Origin: Myxococcales bacterium
Lineage (GTDB): Bacteria; Myxococcota_A; Polyangia; Polyangiales; Polyangiaceae
NCBI GenBank assembly: GCA_016706225.1
Contig: JADJKB010000003.1
Location: forward strand, 496,001 to 560,000
Length of the DNA stretch: 64,000 nt
Direction: 5' to 3'
Shown: one piece after another, positions 38,886-46,152 of the stretch
Layout of the letters: each line of letters opens with the position of its first letter
How positions within the stretch are numbered: the stretch's first letter is position 1
Notes under the pieces: model-generated
What the model saw: the letters and a program-made list of their open reading frames with translations, nothing else
Databases searched by the model: none
Told to the model about the DNA's origin: nothing
Translations under genes and position numbers: made by a program

Positions 38886-39679
38886 GAGCGCCGAGTGCAC
38901 CCGGGCTCTGGTTGGTGGTCGCGAGCGCCTGCGCCACGGCCTCGCCGCCGCCGACCAAGCGAGTCGTGATCGTCACGGCGCCCGGCGCGCCAGTGGAAGA
39001 TCCCTCGCCGCCGTCACAGAGCACAGCGTGTATTCCGGCCCCGCGTAGGCCCACTGCGCGGAGCACACCGCGAAGCCTACCCCCGAACCCCGATGACCCT
39101 CGCCTGGGGCGCTTCGACATTCGGGACGCAATCCAAGGCCTGCGAGGTTCGTGGCCGCTGATCGCGCGCATCGAGACCTCCGAGGGTGATCTCTCCTGCA
39201 CACTCTGGGACGAGGTCGCTCCGCTGACCGTCGCCAACTTCGTGGGCTTGGCCCGAGGACTTCGCCCATTTCGGGATCCCGCGACCGGCCTGTGGCTCAC
39301 CCGACCCGCTTATGAAGGGACGACATTTCACCGCGTGATCCGTGGTTTCATGCTGCAGGGCGGAGATCCGAGCGGAAACGGCACCGGGGACCCCGGTTAC
39401 AACCTGCCGGACGAGCTCGACGAGCGCATTCAGAGCGACCACCGCGGCGTGCTCTACATGGCCAATCGCGGGCCGGACACCAACGGCATGCAGTTCTTCA
39501 TCCTGGACGCGCCAGCCCCGCACATCGCCGGGCGCTACTCGGCGTTCGGTGAGTGCGAACCCGACGAGGTGATCGAGAGCATTGCGAGCGTGCCGACAGG
39601 CGCCGGCGACCGACCGCGGACGCCCGTGGAGATCCGCCGTGTGCAGATCGCCTTCAAGGAGCCGTGTCGCAGCCCCTGA
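38882..39679 (+). CDS. Cyclophilin-type peptidyl-prolyl isomerase, lipoprotein
   Basis: 265 residues from the ATG that overlaps the previous stop (ATGA). The N-terminus MRAPSAPGLWLVVASAC ends in an ASAC lipobox-like Cys, so it is probably exported and lipidated. A Pro-rich linker follows to about residue 80. The cyclophilin domain has TVANFVGLARGLRPF, GTTFHRVIRGFMLQGGDPSG, GVLYMANRGPDTNGMQFFIL and RYSAFGECEPDEVIESI. It would catalyse cis-trans isomerisation of Xaa-Pro bonds during folding of envelope proteins. Coupling to an NHL-propeller lipoprotein suggests a shared location. Confidence 0.9.
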   Translation: MRAPSAPGLWLVVASACATASPPPTKRVVIVTAPGAPVEDPSPPSQSTACIPAPRRPTARSTPRSLPPNPDDPRLGRFDIRDAIQGLRGSWPLIARIETSEGDLSCTLWDEVAPLTVANFVGLARGLRPFRDPATGLWLTRPAYEGTTFHRVIRGFMLQGGDPSGNGTGDPGYNLPDELDERIQSDHRGVLYMANRGPDTNGMQFFILDAPAPHIAGRYSAFGECEPDEVIESIASVPTGAGDRPRTPVEIRRVQIAFKEPCRSP

Positions 39680-39683
39680 AGAG

Positions 39684-39998
39684 TCAGCGACGTGGCAAGT
39701 CGTCGATTGCGGTGGCCGGGTTCAAGTACTTCTCCAGCTTGTTGGCCAGGTAGTCCTTGGCCTTGCCGCGCCAGAGCATGCCCGGGTCCTTGCCGTCGAA
39801 GCGCACCCTTTTTTCCTCGACCGTGACCGTCCCCTCGATGGAAACGACCAGGTACTTGCCGGTGATGGTCGCCTGATTGTCGTTGGTCCAGGTCGCGCTG
39901 ATGCCGTGTTTGTTGGACAGGTACTCACCCAGGGCGCGGATGCGGGCGCGCGCGTCTTCGATGGTGAAACTGTGGGCGTGGTCGACTCCAAAACTCAT
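39684..39998 (-). CDS. Polyhydroxyalkanoic acid granule-type protein (PHA_gran_rgn family)
   Basis: 104 residues from the ATG giving MSFGVDHAHSFTIEDAR. It matches the small family found with PHA granule genes: a helix (RIRALGEYLSNKHGISATW) followed by paired strands (QATITGKYLVVSIEGTVTVE, KRVRFDGKDPGML) and a C-terminal helix. The family is associated with polyhydroxyalkanoate systems but also occurs without them. No phasin or PHA synthase is in the window, so the role here is unproved. It is transcribed with a leaderless-type TAGGCT box. Confidence 0.8.
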   Translation of the reverse strand: MSFGVDHAHSFTIEDARARIRALGEYLSNKHGISATWTNDNQATITGKYLVVSIEGTVTVEEKRVRFDGKDPGMLWRGKAKDYLANKLEKYLNPATAIDDLPRR

Positions 39999-40005
39999 GC
40001 CGAGC

Positions 40006-40011
40006 AGCCTA
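40006..40011 (-). promoter_or_regulatory. Putative -10 box TAGGCT, leaderless start
   Basis: On the minus strand TAGGCT ends 7 bases before the ATG at 39998. Confidence 0.45.
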
Positions 40012-40036
40012 CCCCGAGCACCGCGCCGACGGAAAG

Positions 40037-40885
40037 TCAGTCGACGGAGACCCACTCCGAGCTTTGCTGCCACAACTTTCGGGCGAGCTCGGCATCGGAC
40101 GCGAGCTTGCTGGGCCGCTTCTCCCGGCAACTGTCGTAGTACCGCCCGCTCACCTCGCCGAGCGCGGGATCGGTTGCGCAGTAGAGCGTCGTCTCCGCCC
40201 CCTCTTCGTTGCTCTTCATGAACAGTCGCGCAACGCGGCCCAGACCCAGGGGCACGCTGCGCCAGATGTCCGAGGCGATGGTACCCGGGTGGAGCGAGTA
40301 GGTCGTGACACCCGTGCCGTCGAGGCGGCGAGCAAGCTCCGCCGTGAAGAGCACATTGCAAAGCTTGGACACGGCATACTCCGGCAATCCAGAGAACGTC
40401 CGAGTGGGCCCGCGGAGCAAGCCGAAGTCCAGCTCTTTAGCCTGGTAGTGGGAGCCGCTCGCGACGTTGACGATGCGCGAGGGCGCGGATGCCCGAAGGC
40501 GATCGAGCAGCAGCTGCGTGAACAGGAAGTGTCCGAGGTGGTTCACCCCAAACGTGCGCTCGAAGCCGTTTTGGGTCTCCCCGGGCACTCGCGCCAAACC
40601 AGCGTTGTTGATCAGTACGTGGATGGCCGGCTCACTCTCGAGGATTTGTTCCGCCGCACGCCGCACCGAGCCGAGGTCGTCCAGGGCAAGCTCGACGAAT
40701 ACGAGCTCTTCGTTGCCCGTCGCCGCTCGGATCTCGTCGATTACGGGCTGAGTCTTGTCTTGCGAACGGCAGGCGAACACGACGCGGCCGCCGCGCCGCG
40801 CCAGCTCTTCGGCGGTGGCCCGGCCAATGCCGGTGTTGGCGCCGGTGATCACGAAGGTCTTTCCGGAGAGATTTCCGTCGGGCAT
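40037..40885 (-). CDS. Short-chain dehydrogenase, retinol dehydrogenase-like
   Basis: 282 residues from the ATG giving MPDGNLSGKTFVIT. Classical SDR motifs are present: TGANTGIG for NAD(P) binding, LINNAGLAR, the catalytic Ser in VNVASGSHYQAK, and YAVSK with the catalytic Tyr and Lys. HPGTIASDIWR follows. Sequence layout (VFACRSQDK after the Gly motif, NHLGHFLFTQLLLDRL) is that of the retinol dehydrogenase/WWOX-like group, usually NADP-dependent oxidoreductases on lipid-like alcohols or ketones. The substrate is unknown. The gene is divergent to a DUF1232 protein across a 100-base region. Confidence 0.92.
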   Translation of the reverse strand: MPDGNLSGKTFVITGANTGIGRATAEELARRGGRVVFACRSQDKTQPVIDEIRAATGNEELVFVELALDDLGSVRRAAEQILESEPAIHVLINNAGLARVPGETQNGFERTFGVNHLGHFLFTQLLLDRLRASAPSRIVNVASGSHYQAKELDFGLLRGPTRTFSGLPEYAVSKLCNVLFTAELARRLDGTGVTTYSLHPGTIASDIWRSVPLGLGRVARLFMKSNEEGAETTLYCATDPALGEVSGRYYDSCREKRPSKLASDAELARKLWQQSSEWVSVD

Positions 40886-40985
40886 GGCGCCCCCTGATAA
40901 GTCTGCCCGGCAGCGCTGCCAACCCCTGCCCCTTGCACTGCCTGCTTGGCGACTTACCCTGGACCGGTCTGCCTCGGGAGTGATC

Positions 40986-41291
40986 ATGCAGAAGAAAGCC
41001 GGAGACCTCGCGACCAGCCTGCGTTTTTTCCTGAACCCTAAGGCCGGTTTCCTGGCCAAAGCGTTCATGCTCTTGACCGTCGTGTACGTGATCATGCCGG
41101 TCGACTTCGTGCCCGACGTGATCGTGATCGTCGGGTGGATCGACGATCTGATCGCGCTCCTGGCCGCCGGAACAGGCTTGCTCCTCGCTTTCCGCCGCTT
41201 TCAGCGCGAGCAAGGCGCCGCGCTCCAGACGCCTCAGGAGAGTTACATCACCCCGGGTGTGGTCGAGACCCAGGGCACCGAGGTGCGCTGA
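40986..41291 (+). CDS. DUF1232 (YkvA-like) membrane protein
   Basis: 101 residues. The DUF1232 core is KAFMLLTVVYVIMPVDFVPD followed by a second hydrophobic segment (IDDLIALLAAGTGLLLAF). These are the YVIxPxDxxPD and GxxDD marks of the family. It makes a small two-span inner membrane protein of unknown role. A gggag ribosome site precedes the ATG, and a TACCCT box at 40955-40960 gives a normal leader. The C-terminal tail is polar. A hairpin terminator follows. Confidence 0.85.
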   Translation: MQKKAGDLATSLRFFLNPKAGFLAKAFMLLTVVYVIMPVDFVPDVIVIVGWIDDLIALLAAGTGLLLAFRRFQREQGAALQTPQESYITPGVVETQGTEVR

Positions 41292-41314
41292 GACAGCAAC
41301 GGAGCAGCGAATGG

Positions 41315-41340
41315 GGTGCGCTGAACGGCGCACCGCCTTT
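41315..41340 (+). terminator. Likely terminator between convergent genes
   Basis: A seven-pair stem GGTGCGC-TGAACG-GCGCACC (41315-41334) is followed by GCCTTT. It sits between the convergent stops at 41291 and 41340. The T-tract is short, so efficiency is doubtful. Confidence 0.5.
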
Positions 41341-42086
41341 CAGAAGAACTGGTCGAATGCCGCGTCGAACGCCGCCTTGTCATCTCCGGGCTGGGTGTGT
41401 GCATAGAGGAATTGCAGCAGCACCTGGTCGAGCATGCTGAGCTCGCTGGCGTCCCCGCCGTCCGAGCCGTTCGCGTAGAAGATGCTGTCGGAGAAGATGT
41501 CCGAGTCCGTGGCGAGACCGAGGGACTGTGTGACCTCTTCGAAGGTGAAATGGCGCAGGTCGGCGCCCGACAGTTTGTCCGTCGCCAAGAGCACGACGGT
41601 CTTGGTCAGCGCGTGGTTCTTGTCCCAGAACATGTAGAAATAACCCCAGTTGCCCGGGACGACGGGGAAACCCTCCTGGGCACCGATTGCGCCGAACTCC
41701 GCGAGCGGCACGAAGTGAACCTGAATGTCCGCGCTCGCATCGGCGTCGCCGACGACCGTCACCGCGTGTGAGCCGAGCCTCGTGTTGAGCTTGGGAACGA
41801 GCTCGTCCAGGTCAGCACGATCCGCCATCGACCCGATCATGACCGAGAGCGTCGGCGCGCCGTCCCAGCGAGCGACGACCTTGTCCCCGCCGCCGAACTC
41901 GGTTCCGAGCGCAACCTGCTCGGCCCACTCCTTGACCAGTGCGGCGTCGGGGGCCCCGGCTGCGCCAGCCCAACCGCCGCCCCCCGCAGCGCCGCCCGCG
42001 CCGCCCGCGCCAGGGCCGGAGTCCGAGCCGCTACAGCCGAGGACAGTCAGGCTGAGGGCCAACCCCCAGGCGAACGAGTGACGCAT
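41340..42086 (-). CDS. DUF2927 lipoprotein
   Basis: 248 residues. The signal peptide MRHSFAWGLALSLTVLGC has a VLGC lipobox, followed by a short Gly/Ala tether. The body fits DUF2927: VARWDGAPTLSVMIG, ELVPKLNTRLGSHAVTVVG, and especially HFTFEEVTQSLGLATDSD with SIFYANGSD. The E-x-x-Q-x-L-G-L-x-x-D pattern resembles a zinc-metalloprotease helix without the HExxH histidines, so activity is doubtful. It is probably outer-membrane-anchored. The small membrane protein gene lies just upstream on the same strand. Confidence 0.82.
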   Translation of the reverse strand: MRHSFAWGLALSLTVLGCSGSDSGPGAGGAGGAAGGGGWAGAAGAPDAALVKEWAEQVALGTEFGGGDKVVARWDGAPTLSVMIGSMADRADLDELVPKLNTRLGSHAVTVVGDADASADIQVHFVPLAEFGAIGAQEGFPVVPGNWGYFYMFWDKNHALTKTVVLLATDKLSGADLRHFTFEEVTQSLGLATDSDIFSDSIFYANGSDGGDASELSMLDQVLLQFLYAHTQPGDDKAAFDAAFDQFF

Positions 42087-42093
42087 CAGCGGA

Positions 42094-42312
42094 TCATGGC
42101 TCGACCTTCGTGGGGTCGTCCACTCCGCTCGGCGGTCGCCTTCGGGCCTGGTACTTTTGCCAGAGCCCCGCGCCGACCAAGACCGGGGTTGCGACCACAC
42201 AAACGGGGCAGGTTGCGCCGAGGAGAACTGCTCCCGCGACGCCGATGACACCGACCCCCGCGCCCGTGAGCAGGAGCTCGTCGCCTCGCGCCGATGCCTT
42301 CGACTTCGCCAT
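42094..42312 (-). CDS. Small two-span membrane protein
   Basis: 72 residues with a good AGGAAGGA ribosome site just ahead of the ATG. Two hydrophobic stretches (ELLLTGAGVGVIGVAGAVLL and PVCVVATPVLVGAGLWQKY) surround a GATCPVC turn with two cysteines. The ends are basic. The family is not recognised; the CPVC pair could bind metal or form a disulfide. It ends 8 bases ahead of the DUF2927 lipoprotein start and is probably in the same transcript. Confidence 0.65.
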   Translation of the reverse strand: MAKSKASARGDELLLTGAGVGVIGVAGAVLLGATCPVCVVATPVLVGAGLWQKYQARRRPPSGVDDPTKVEP

Positions 42313-42409
42313 GGTTCCTTCCTGACGGTTGGAGCATTCAGGGTGAAAAATGGATTCGAAGATGATGAAGATGGCGAACTCTCCGCTGCCCCAGGAAACC
42401 GCAGTTAGT

Positions 42410-42437
42410 TTGACATGCAATTAATTGCGACTAAGCT
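42410..42437 (+). promoter_or_regulatory. Near-consensus sigma-70 promoter with palindromic operator
   Basis: TTGACA (42410-42415), a 16-base spacer and TAAGCT (42432-42437) form the best promoter in the window. The spacer contains the perfect 12-base palindrome GCAATTAATTGC (42417-42428), a likely operator. The -10 box ends 11 bases before the GTG at 42449. Confidence 0.7.
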
Positions 42438-42448
42438 GTCAGGCTGAA

Positions 42449-42676
42449 GTGTCTTATCGCCACCTATTCTTGGGCCTGATCCTGCTCTTTGCCGCCATGA
42501 CTCCGACCGGCTGCAGTCCGGAGCCGCAGTACGTCTCCTGTCGCATCGACTCGGAGTGCCACGAGCAGGGCGGAAAATTCAGATACTGCCTCATGCGCAA
42601 GTGTGTGGAGTGCGTCGGAGACTCTGGCTGCGGTCGGGGCAAGTCCTGCCACGAGGGCGCCTGCCGCGCAGACTGA
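42449..42676 (+). CDS. Tiny Cys-rich lipoprotein
   Basis: 75 residues from the GTG at 42449, giving the signal peptide SYRHLFLGLILLFAAMTPTGC with a PTGC lipobox. The mature part of about 50 residues has ten or so cysteines: CRIDSECHEQGG, YCLMRKCVECVGDSGC and GKSCHEGACRAD. The C-x4-C-x-x-C pattern resembles the small disulfide modules repeated in larger myxobacterial lipoproteins. A single module on a lipid anchor is unusual. Nothing indicates the target. It is driven by a near-consensus promoter with a palindrome in the spacer. Confidence 0.75.
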   Translation: MSYRHLFLGLILLFAAMTPTGCSPEPQYVSCRIDSECHEQGGKFRYCLMRKCVECVGDSGCGRGKSCHEGACRAD

Positions 42677-42824
42677 GGCCGGCCGTAGTTCTCACTCCGC
42701 TGACTCTCCGGCCGAGCGGCGCCTATCGAGCGATCGGTTTCGCTGGCTCGTTGCCCTCGTGCTCGTACTCGACGACTTGTCCTCCCGACCCGGACTCTGA
42801 CCCCGCCCCCCGTACCCGCCCTCG

Positions 42825-45800
42825 TCACTCGAGCACGTCGAGCACACCCTGCAGCGGCACGGCGACCCAGCCCGGGCGGTTGTCGAGCTCGTAGCTGACC
42901 TCGTACAGGGCCTTTTCGAGCACGAATACCCGGAGCAGCGCCAGTCGCTCCCCCTCGTCCTCGGGAACGATGCGGGCGGCAGCCACACCCTCGGCGTAGG
43001 CCTCGAGCAGCGCGTGCGAGGCGGTGTTGACCCAGAGCCGCGCCCACGGCTCGAGTCGCAGCGTGTCTTCGTGACGAGGGCCACTGAGCGGAACCTCTCC
43101 GCGCAAGACCCCGTAGACCGCGTACGAAAGCGACCTCAGCATGCCGGCGACATCGACCAATGGCGACCTCCGGCGGCGACGATCGGCCGGCGACCGTCCG
43201 GGCTCTCCCTCGAAGTCGATGATGGCAAAGTCGTTGCCGGTGTGGAGAATCTGACCGAGGTGCAGGTCACCATGCACTCGGATCAAGCGCCCGCCGAAAT
43301 TCGTCTCGGTGAGTGAACGTGAAAGCTCCTCGATGGCGCGGCGCCGGCCAAGCACCGCTTGGGCGAGCTCTCGGGCAGAATCCGGCAAGTCGGGTTGTTT
43401 CTTCTTCAGCGACTCGAGACAACCTGCGCCCAAGGTCCTCAGCGCCTGGTAGGCCGAGCGGCGCGCCAACCCAGTAAATGGCGCCACGCCGAGTTCCGCG
43501 CCGGGCGCTTCCGCCAACGCGACGTGCAGCGCCGCGACACGCTGCCCGAGGCGCCGCGCGACCTCGACATAACCGCCGACGACGTCTGCCTGCGGATCCG
43601 TTGCGCTGCGCTCGCCACGCCGCCCGCGACGGCCTGGCCTCGAGGCAGGAGGTTCCGTGCCCTTCTGAGAGAGCACGCGATCGAAATAGCGGTGAACCTC
43701 GTCGACGGACAGCTGCCATGCGGTGCCATGGTTTGGGATGAACGTCGTGAACGTAGCGAGCGTCGAGGCGAGCCCTCCGTCGCGCAGCAGGTCCACGGTG
43801 CCGAGCAACTCCGGGATCCCCAGCCCCGCTGCCCGCGGGGCCAAGGCAGCCAACAGCTCGACCTCGACGCTGGGGGCCTCCTCGACCCGCCGCGAGACCT
43901 TGCACGTGACGCTGTCCCCCAGCACGAAGGTCGTATTGGTCTGATCGAGTGCGAGCGGACGAACCGCGAGCTCCGCCGGCAGTTTGCGCCCGAGTGCTGG
44001 CGCACGCGTACCAACCAGGGTTCCCCACGGGCTCTTCACGCGTTTTTTGGTCGAGCAGACCTCGAACAACCAGCTCGGCACCAGCGATTCCCCGCTGACG
44101 TCCACCACAACCTGAGCGCGCTGGCGCGACTGCCGGCGAACGCGCGCGATGGGGTCGGGGTGACCCTCGGGACGCAGCCCCAGCGCGGTGACATAGGTTT
44201 CCGGTTCGCCGCTCGAGAATCCCACTTCGACAAACGTCAACCGGGTGTCGCTGCCATTCGGGAGCTCGAACGAGTGAGCAATCCGGAGTTTGTCGAGCTC
44301 CCGTGACTTGCTGCGGAACCAGCGCTGACGCGCCAAGAAACGCCGGAGGCTCCGCTCCAACGGCGGAGTCAGTCGCTTGGCGTCCAGGATCTCGGTCCAG
44401 CTGGACCACACCCGAAGATCCGGCGCGATGTCTTCGGATTGAAGTTTGGCCGACTCGAGGCGGTTCTCCAGCGCGAACCAGAAGAACTCGTGCGGGCCGA
44501 TGGACATGGGATACGGCGTGCTCCTGAGCGCCGGAAAACGATTGCGCCCGAAGAGCTCGACCGGCTCGAGGCCGGCAAGATCCGGCATGTCGAGCTCCGC
44601 GTACTGCGCAAAGCGGGACATGTTGGCCACGACCAGGATCGTCTCGTCGCCGAACTGCCGCGTGAAGGCCAGCACCGAACGATTGCCCGACGCAACGACT
44701 CGAAAAGTTCCGCGTCCGAACGCGGCGTGCTGCTTGCGCAGGGCGATGAGCCGCTTCGTCCACCAGAGCAACGAGCTGGGATTGCGCTGCTGGTTCTCGA
44801 CATTGACCGACTCGTAGTGGTTCTCGGGGTCGATGATCGGCGGCAGGAACAAACGCTGCGGGTTAGCTCTGGAGAAACCAGCGTTCCGGTCGGGGCTCCA
44901 CTGCATCGGCGTCCGTACACCGTTGCGATCACCGAGGTAGATGTTGTCACCCATCCCGATCTCGTCGCCGTAGTACAGAACCGGCGTGCCCGGCAGGGAG
45001 AACAAGAGCGCGTTCAGGAGCTCGATGCGCCGGCGATTGTTGCCGAGCAACGGCGCGAGACGACGCCGAATCCCGACGTTGACCCGCATCTCCGGTTCCT
45101 CCGCGTACGCCCGAAGCATCAGATCGCGCTCGTCGTCGGTGACCATCTCCAGCGTCAGCTCGTCGTGATTGCGCAGAAAGATGGCCCACTGCGCGGCCTC
45201 GGGGATTGGCGGTGTCTGCGCGAGTGTGTCGATGATGGGGAACGCTTCCTCGGTCCTGAGCGCCAAGAACAGGCGCGGCATGATCGGGAAGTGAAACGCC
45301 ATGTGGCACTCGTCGTCGTCGCCGAAGTAGGCGACTGCGTCTTCTGGCCACTGGTTGGCCTCGGCCAGCAGCATTCGTCCCGGGTATTGGCGGTCCACGT
45401 GACGACGCAGCTCCCGCAAGTAGGCATGCGTCTCGGGGAGATTTTCGCAGCTCGAGCCCTCACGCTCGAACAGATAGGGCACCGCGTCGAGGCGCAGCCC
45501 GTCGACCCCGAGCTCCAGCCAGAAGTCGACGTTGTCGAACATCGCCTGACGGACCTCCGGGTTCTCGAAGTTCAGATCCGGCTGATGGAAGAAGAAGCGA
45601 TGCCAGTAGTACGCCTTGGCTACTGGATCCCACGTCCAGTTGCTCGCCTCGTAGTCGGTGAAGATGATGCGAGCGTCCGCGTAGCGCTCTGGTGTGTCGC
45701 TCCAGACGTAGTAGTCGCGCTCTTTGCTGCCTGGCGGCGCGCGCCGCGCGCGTTGAAACCAGGCATGCTGATCAGACGTGTGGTTGAGAACGAGCTCGGT

Positions 45801-46118
45801 GACGATGCGCAGGCCGCGCTCGTGCGCCGCCCGGATCAGCGCGCGGAAGTCGCCGAGGTTCCCGACCGCCGGGTGCACGTCGCGGTAGTCCGCGATGTCG
45901 TAACCGTCGTCTCGCAACGGCGACGGGTAGAACGGCAAGAGCCAGAGAGTCGTGACGCCCAGATCGACCAGGTAGTCGAGCTTCTGAATGAGTCCGCGGA
46001 TGTCGCCGACCCCATCGCCGTTGCTGTCGAAGAAAGTCCGGATCCTCAGCTCGTAGAAGACCGCATCTTTGTACCAAGAAGGGTCGGATTCTCGATTTCC
46101 CACTGTTTTCGTCGCCAT
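42825..46118 (-). CDS. treS: Trehalose synthase / maltokinase fusion
   Basis: 1097 residues. Residues 1-560 are a GH13 TreS domain that interconverts maltose and trehalose: FYELRIRTFFDSNGDGVGD at the start, DGLRLDAVPYLFE with the nucleophile Asp, LLAEANQW with the acid Glu, and RNHDELTLE. Residues ~590-1097 are maltokinase (Pep2/Mak): an N-terminal cap (RFLARQRWFRSKSRELDKL), a kinase-like fold with IRVHGDLHLGQIL and FAIIDFEGEPGRS. Maltokinase makes maltose-1-phosphate, the GlgE donor for alpha-glucan. TreS-Mak fusions are known. No glgE or glgB is in the window. The GNAT-nitrilase gene lies upstream by 34 bases. Confidence 0.94.
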   Translation of the reverse strand: MATKTVGNRESDPSWYKDAVFYELRIRTFFDSNGDGVGDIRGLIQKLDYLVDLGVTTLWLLPFYPSPLRDDGYDIADYRDVHPAVGNLGDFRALIRAAHERGLRIVTELVLNHTSDQHAWFQRARRAPPGSKERDYYVWSDTPERYADARIIFTDYEASNWTWDPVAKAYYWHRFFFHQPDLNFENPEVRQAMFDNVDFWLELGVDGLRLDAVPYLFEREGSSCENLPETHAYLRELRRHVDRQYPGRMLLAEANQWPEDAVAYFGDDDECHMAFHFPIMPRLFLALRTEEAFPIIDTLAQTPPIPEAAQWAIFLRNHDELTLEMVTDDERDLMLRAYAEEPEMRVNVGIRRRLAPLLGNNRRRIELLNALLFSLPGTPVLYYGDEIGMGDNIYLGDRNGVRTPMQWSPDRNAGFSRANPQRLFLPPIIDPENHYESVNVENQQRNPSSLLWWTKRLIALRKQHAAFGRGTFRVVASGNRSVLAFTRQFGDETILVVANMSRFAQYAELDMPDLAGLEPVELFGRNRFPALRSTPYPMSIGPHEFFWFALENRLESAKLQSEDIAPDLRVWSSWTEILDAKRLTPPLERSLRRFLARQRWFRSKSRELDKLRIAHSFELPNGSDTRLTFVEVGFSSGEPETYVTALGLRPEGHPDPIARVRRQSRQRAQVVVDVSGESLVPSWLFEVCSTKKRVKSPWGTLVGTRAPALGRKLPAELAVRPLALDQTNTTFVLGDSVTCKVSRRVEEAPSVEVELLAALAPRAAGLGIPELLGTVDLLRDGGLASTLATFTTFIPNHGTAWQLSVDEVHRYFDRVLSQKGTEPPASRPGRRGRRGERSATDPQADVVGGYVEVARRLGQRVAALHVALAEAPGAELGVAPFTGLARRSAYQALRTLGAGCLESLKKKQPDLPDSARELAQAVLGRRRAIEELSRSLTETNFGGRLIRVHGDLHLGQILHTGNDFAIIDFEGEPGRSPADRRRRRSPLVDVAGMLRSLSYAVYGVLRGEVPLSGPRHEDTLRLEPWARLWVNTASHALLEAYAEGVAAARIVPEDEGERLALLRVFVLEKALYEVSYELDNRPGWVAVPLQGVLDVLE

Positions 46119-46152
46119 CGGCTCTGGTCAGTTCTGCGGGTTCCAGCGCGCT

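Noticed and set aside
41340..42086. Active zinc protease call for the DUF2927 protein
   Set aside because: The helix resembles a metalloprotease motif but has FEEVTQ, not HExxH; only the domain name is supported.
42677..42824. tRNA or small RNA in the 148-base gap before treS
   Set aside because: No cloverleaf, no conserved T-arm GGTTC-type sequence and no CCA end. Nothing convincing seen.
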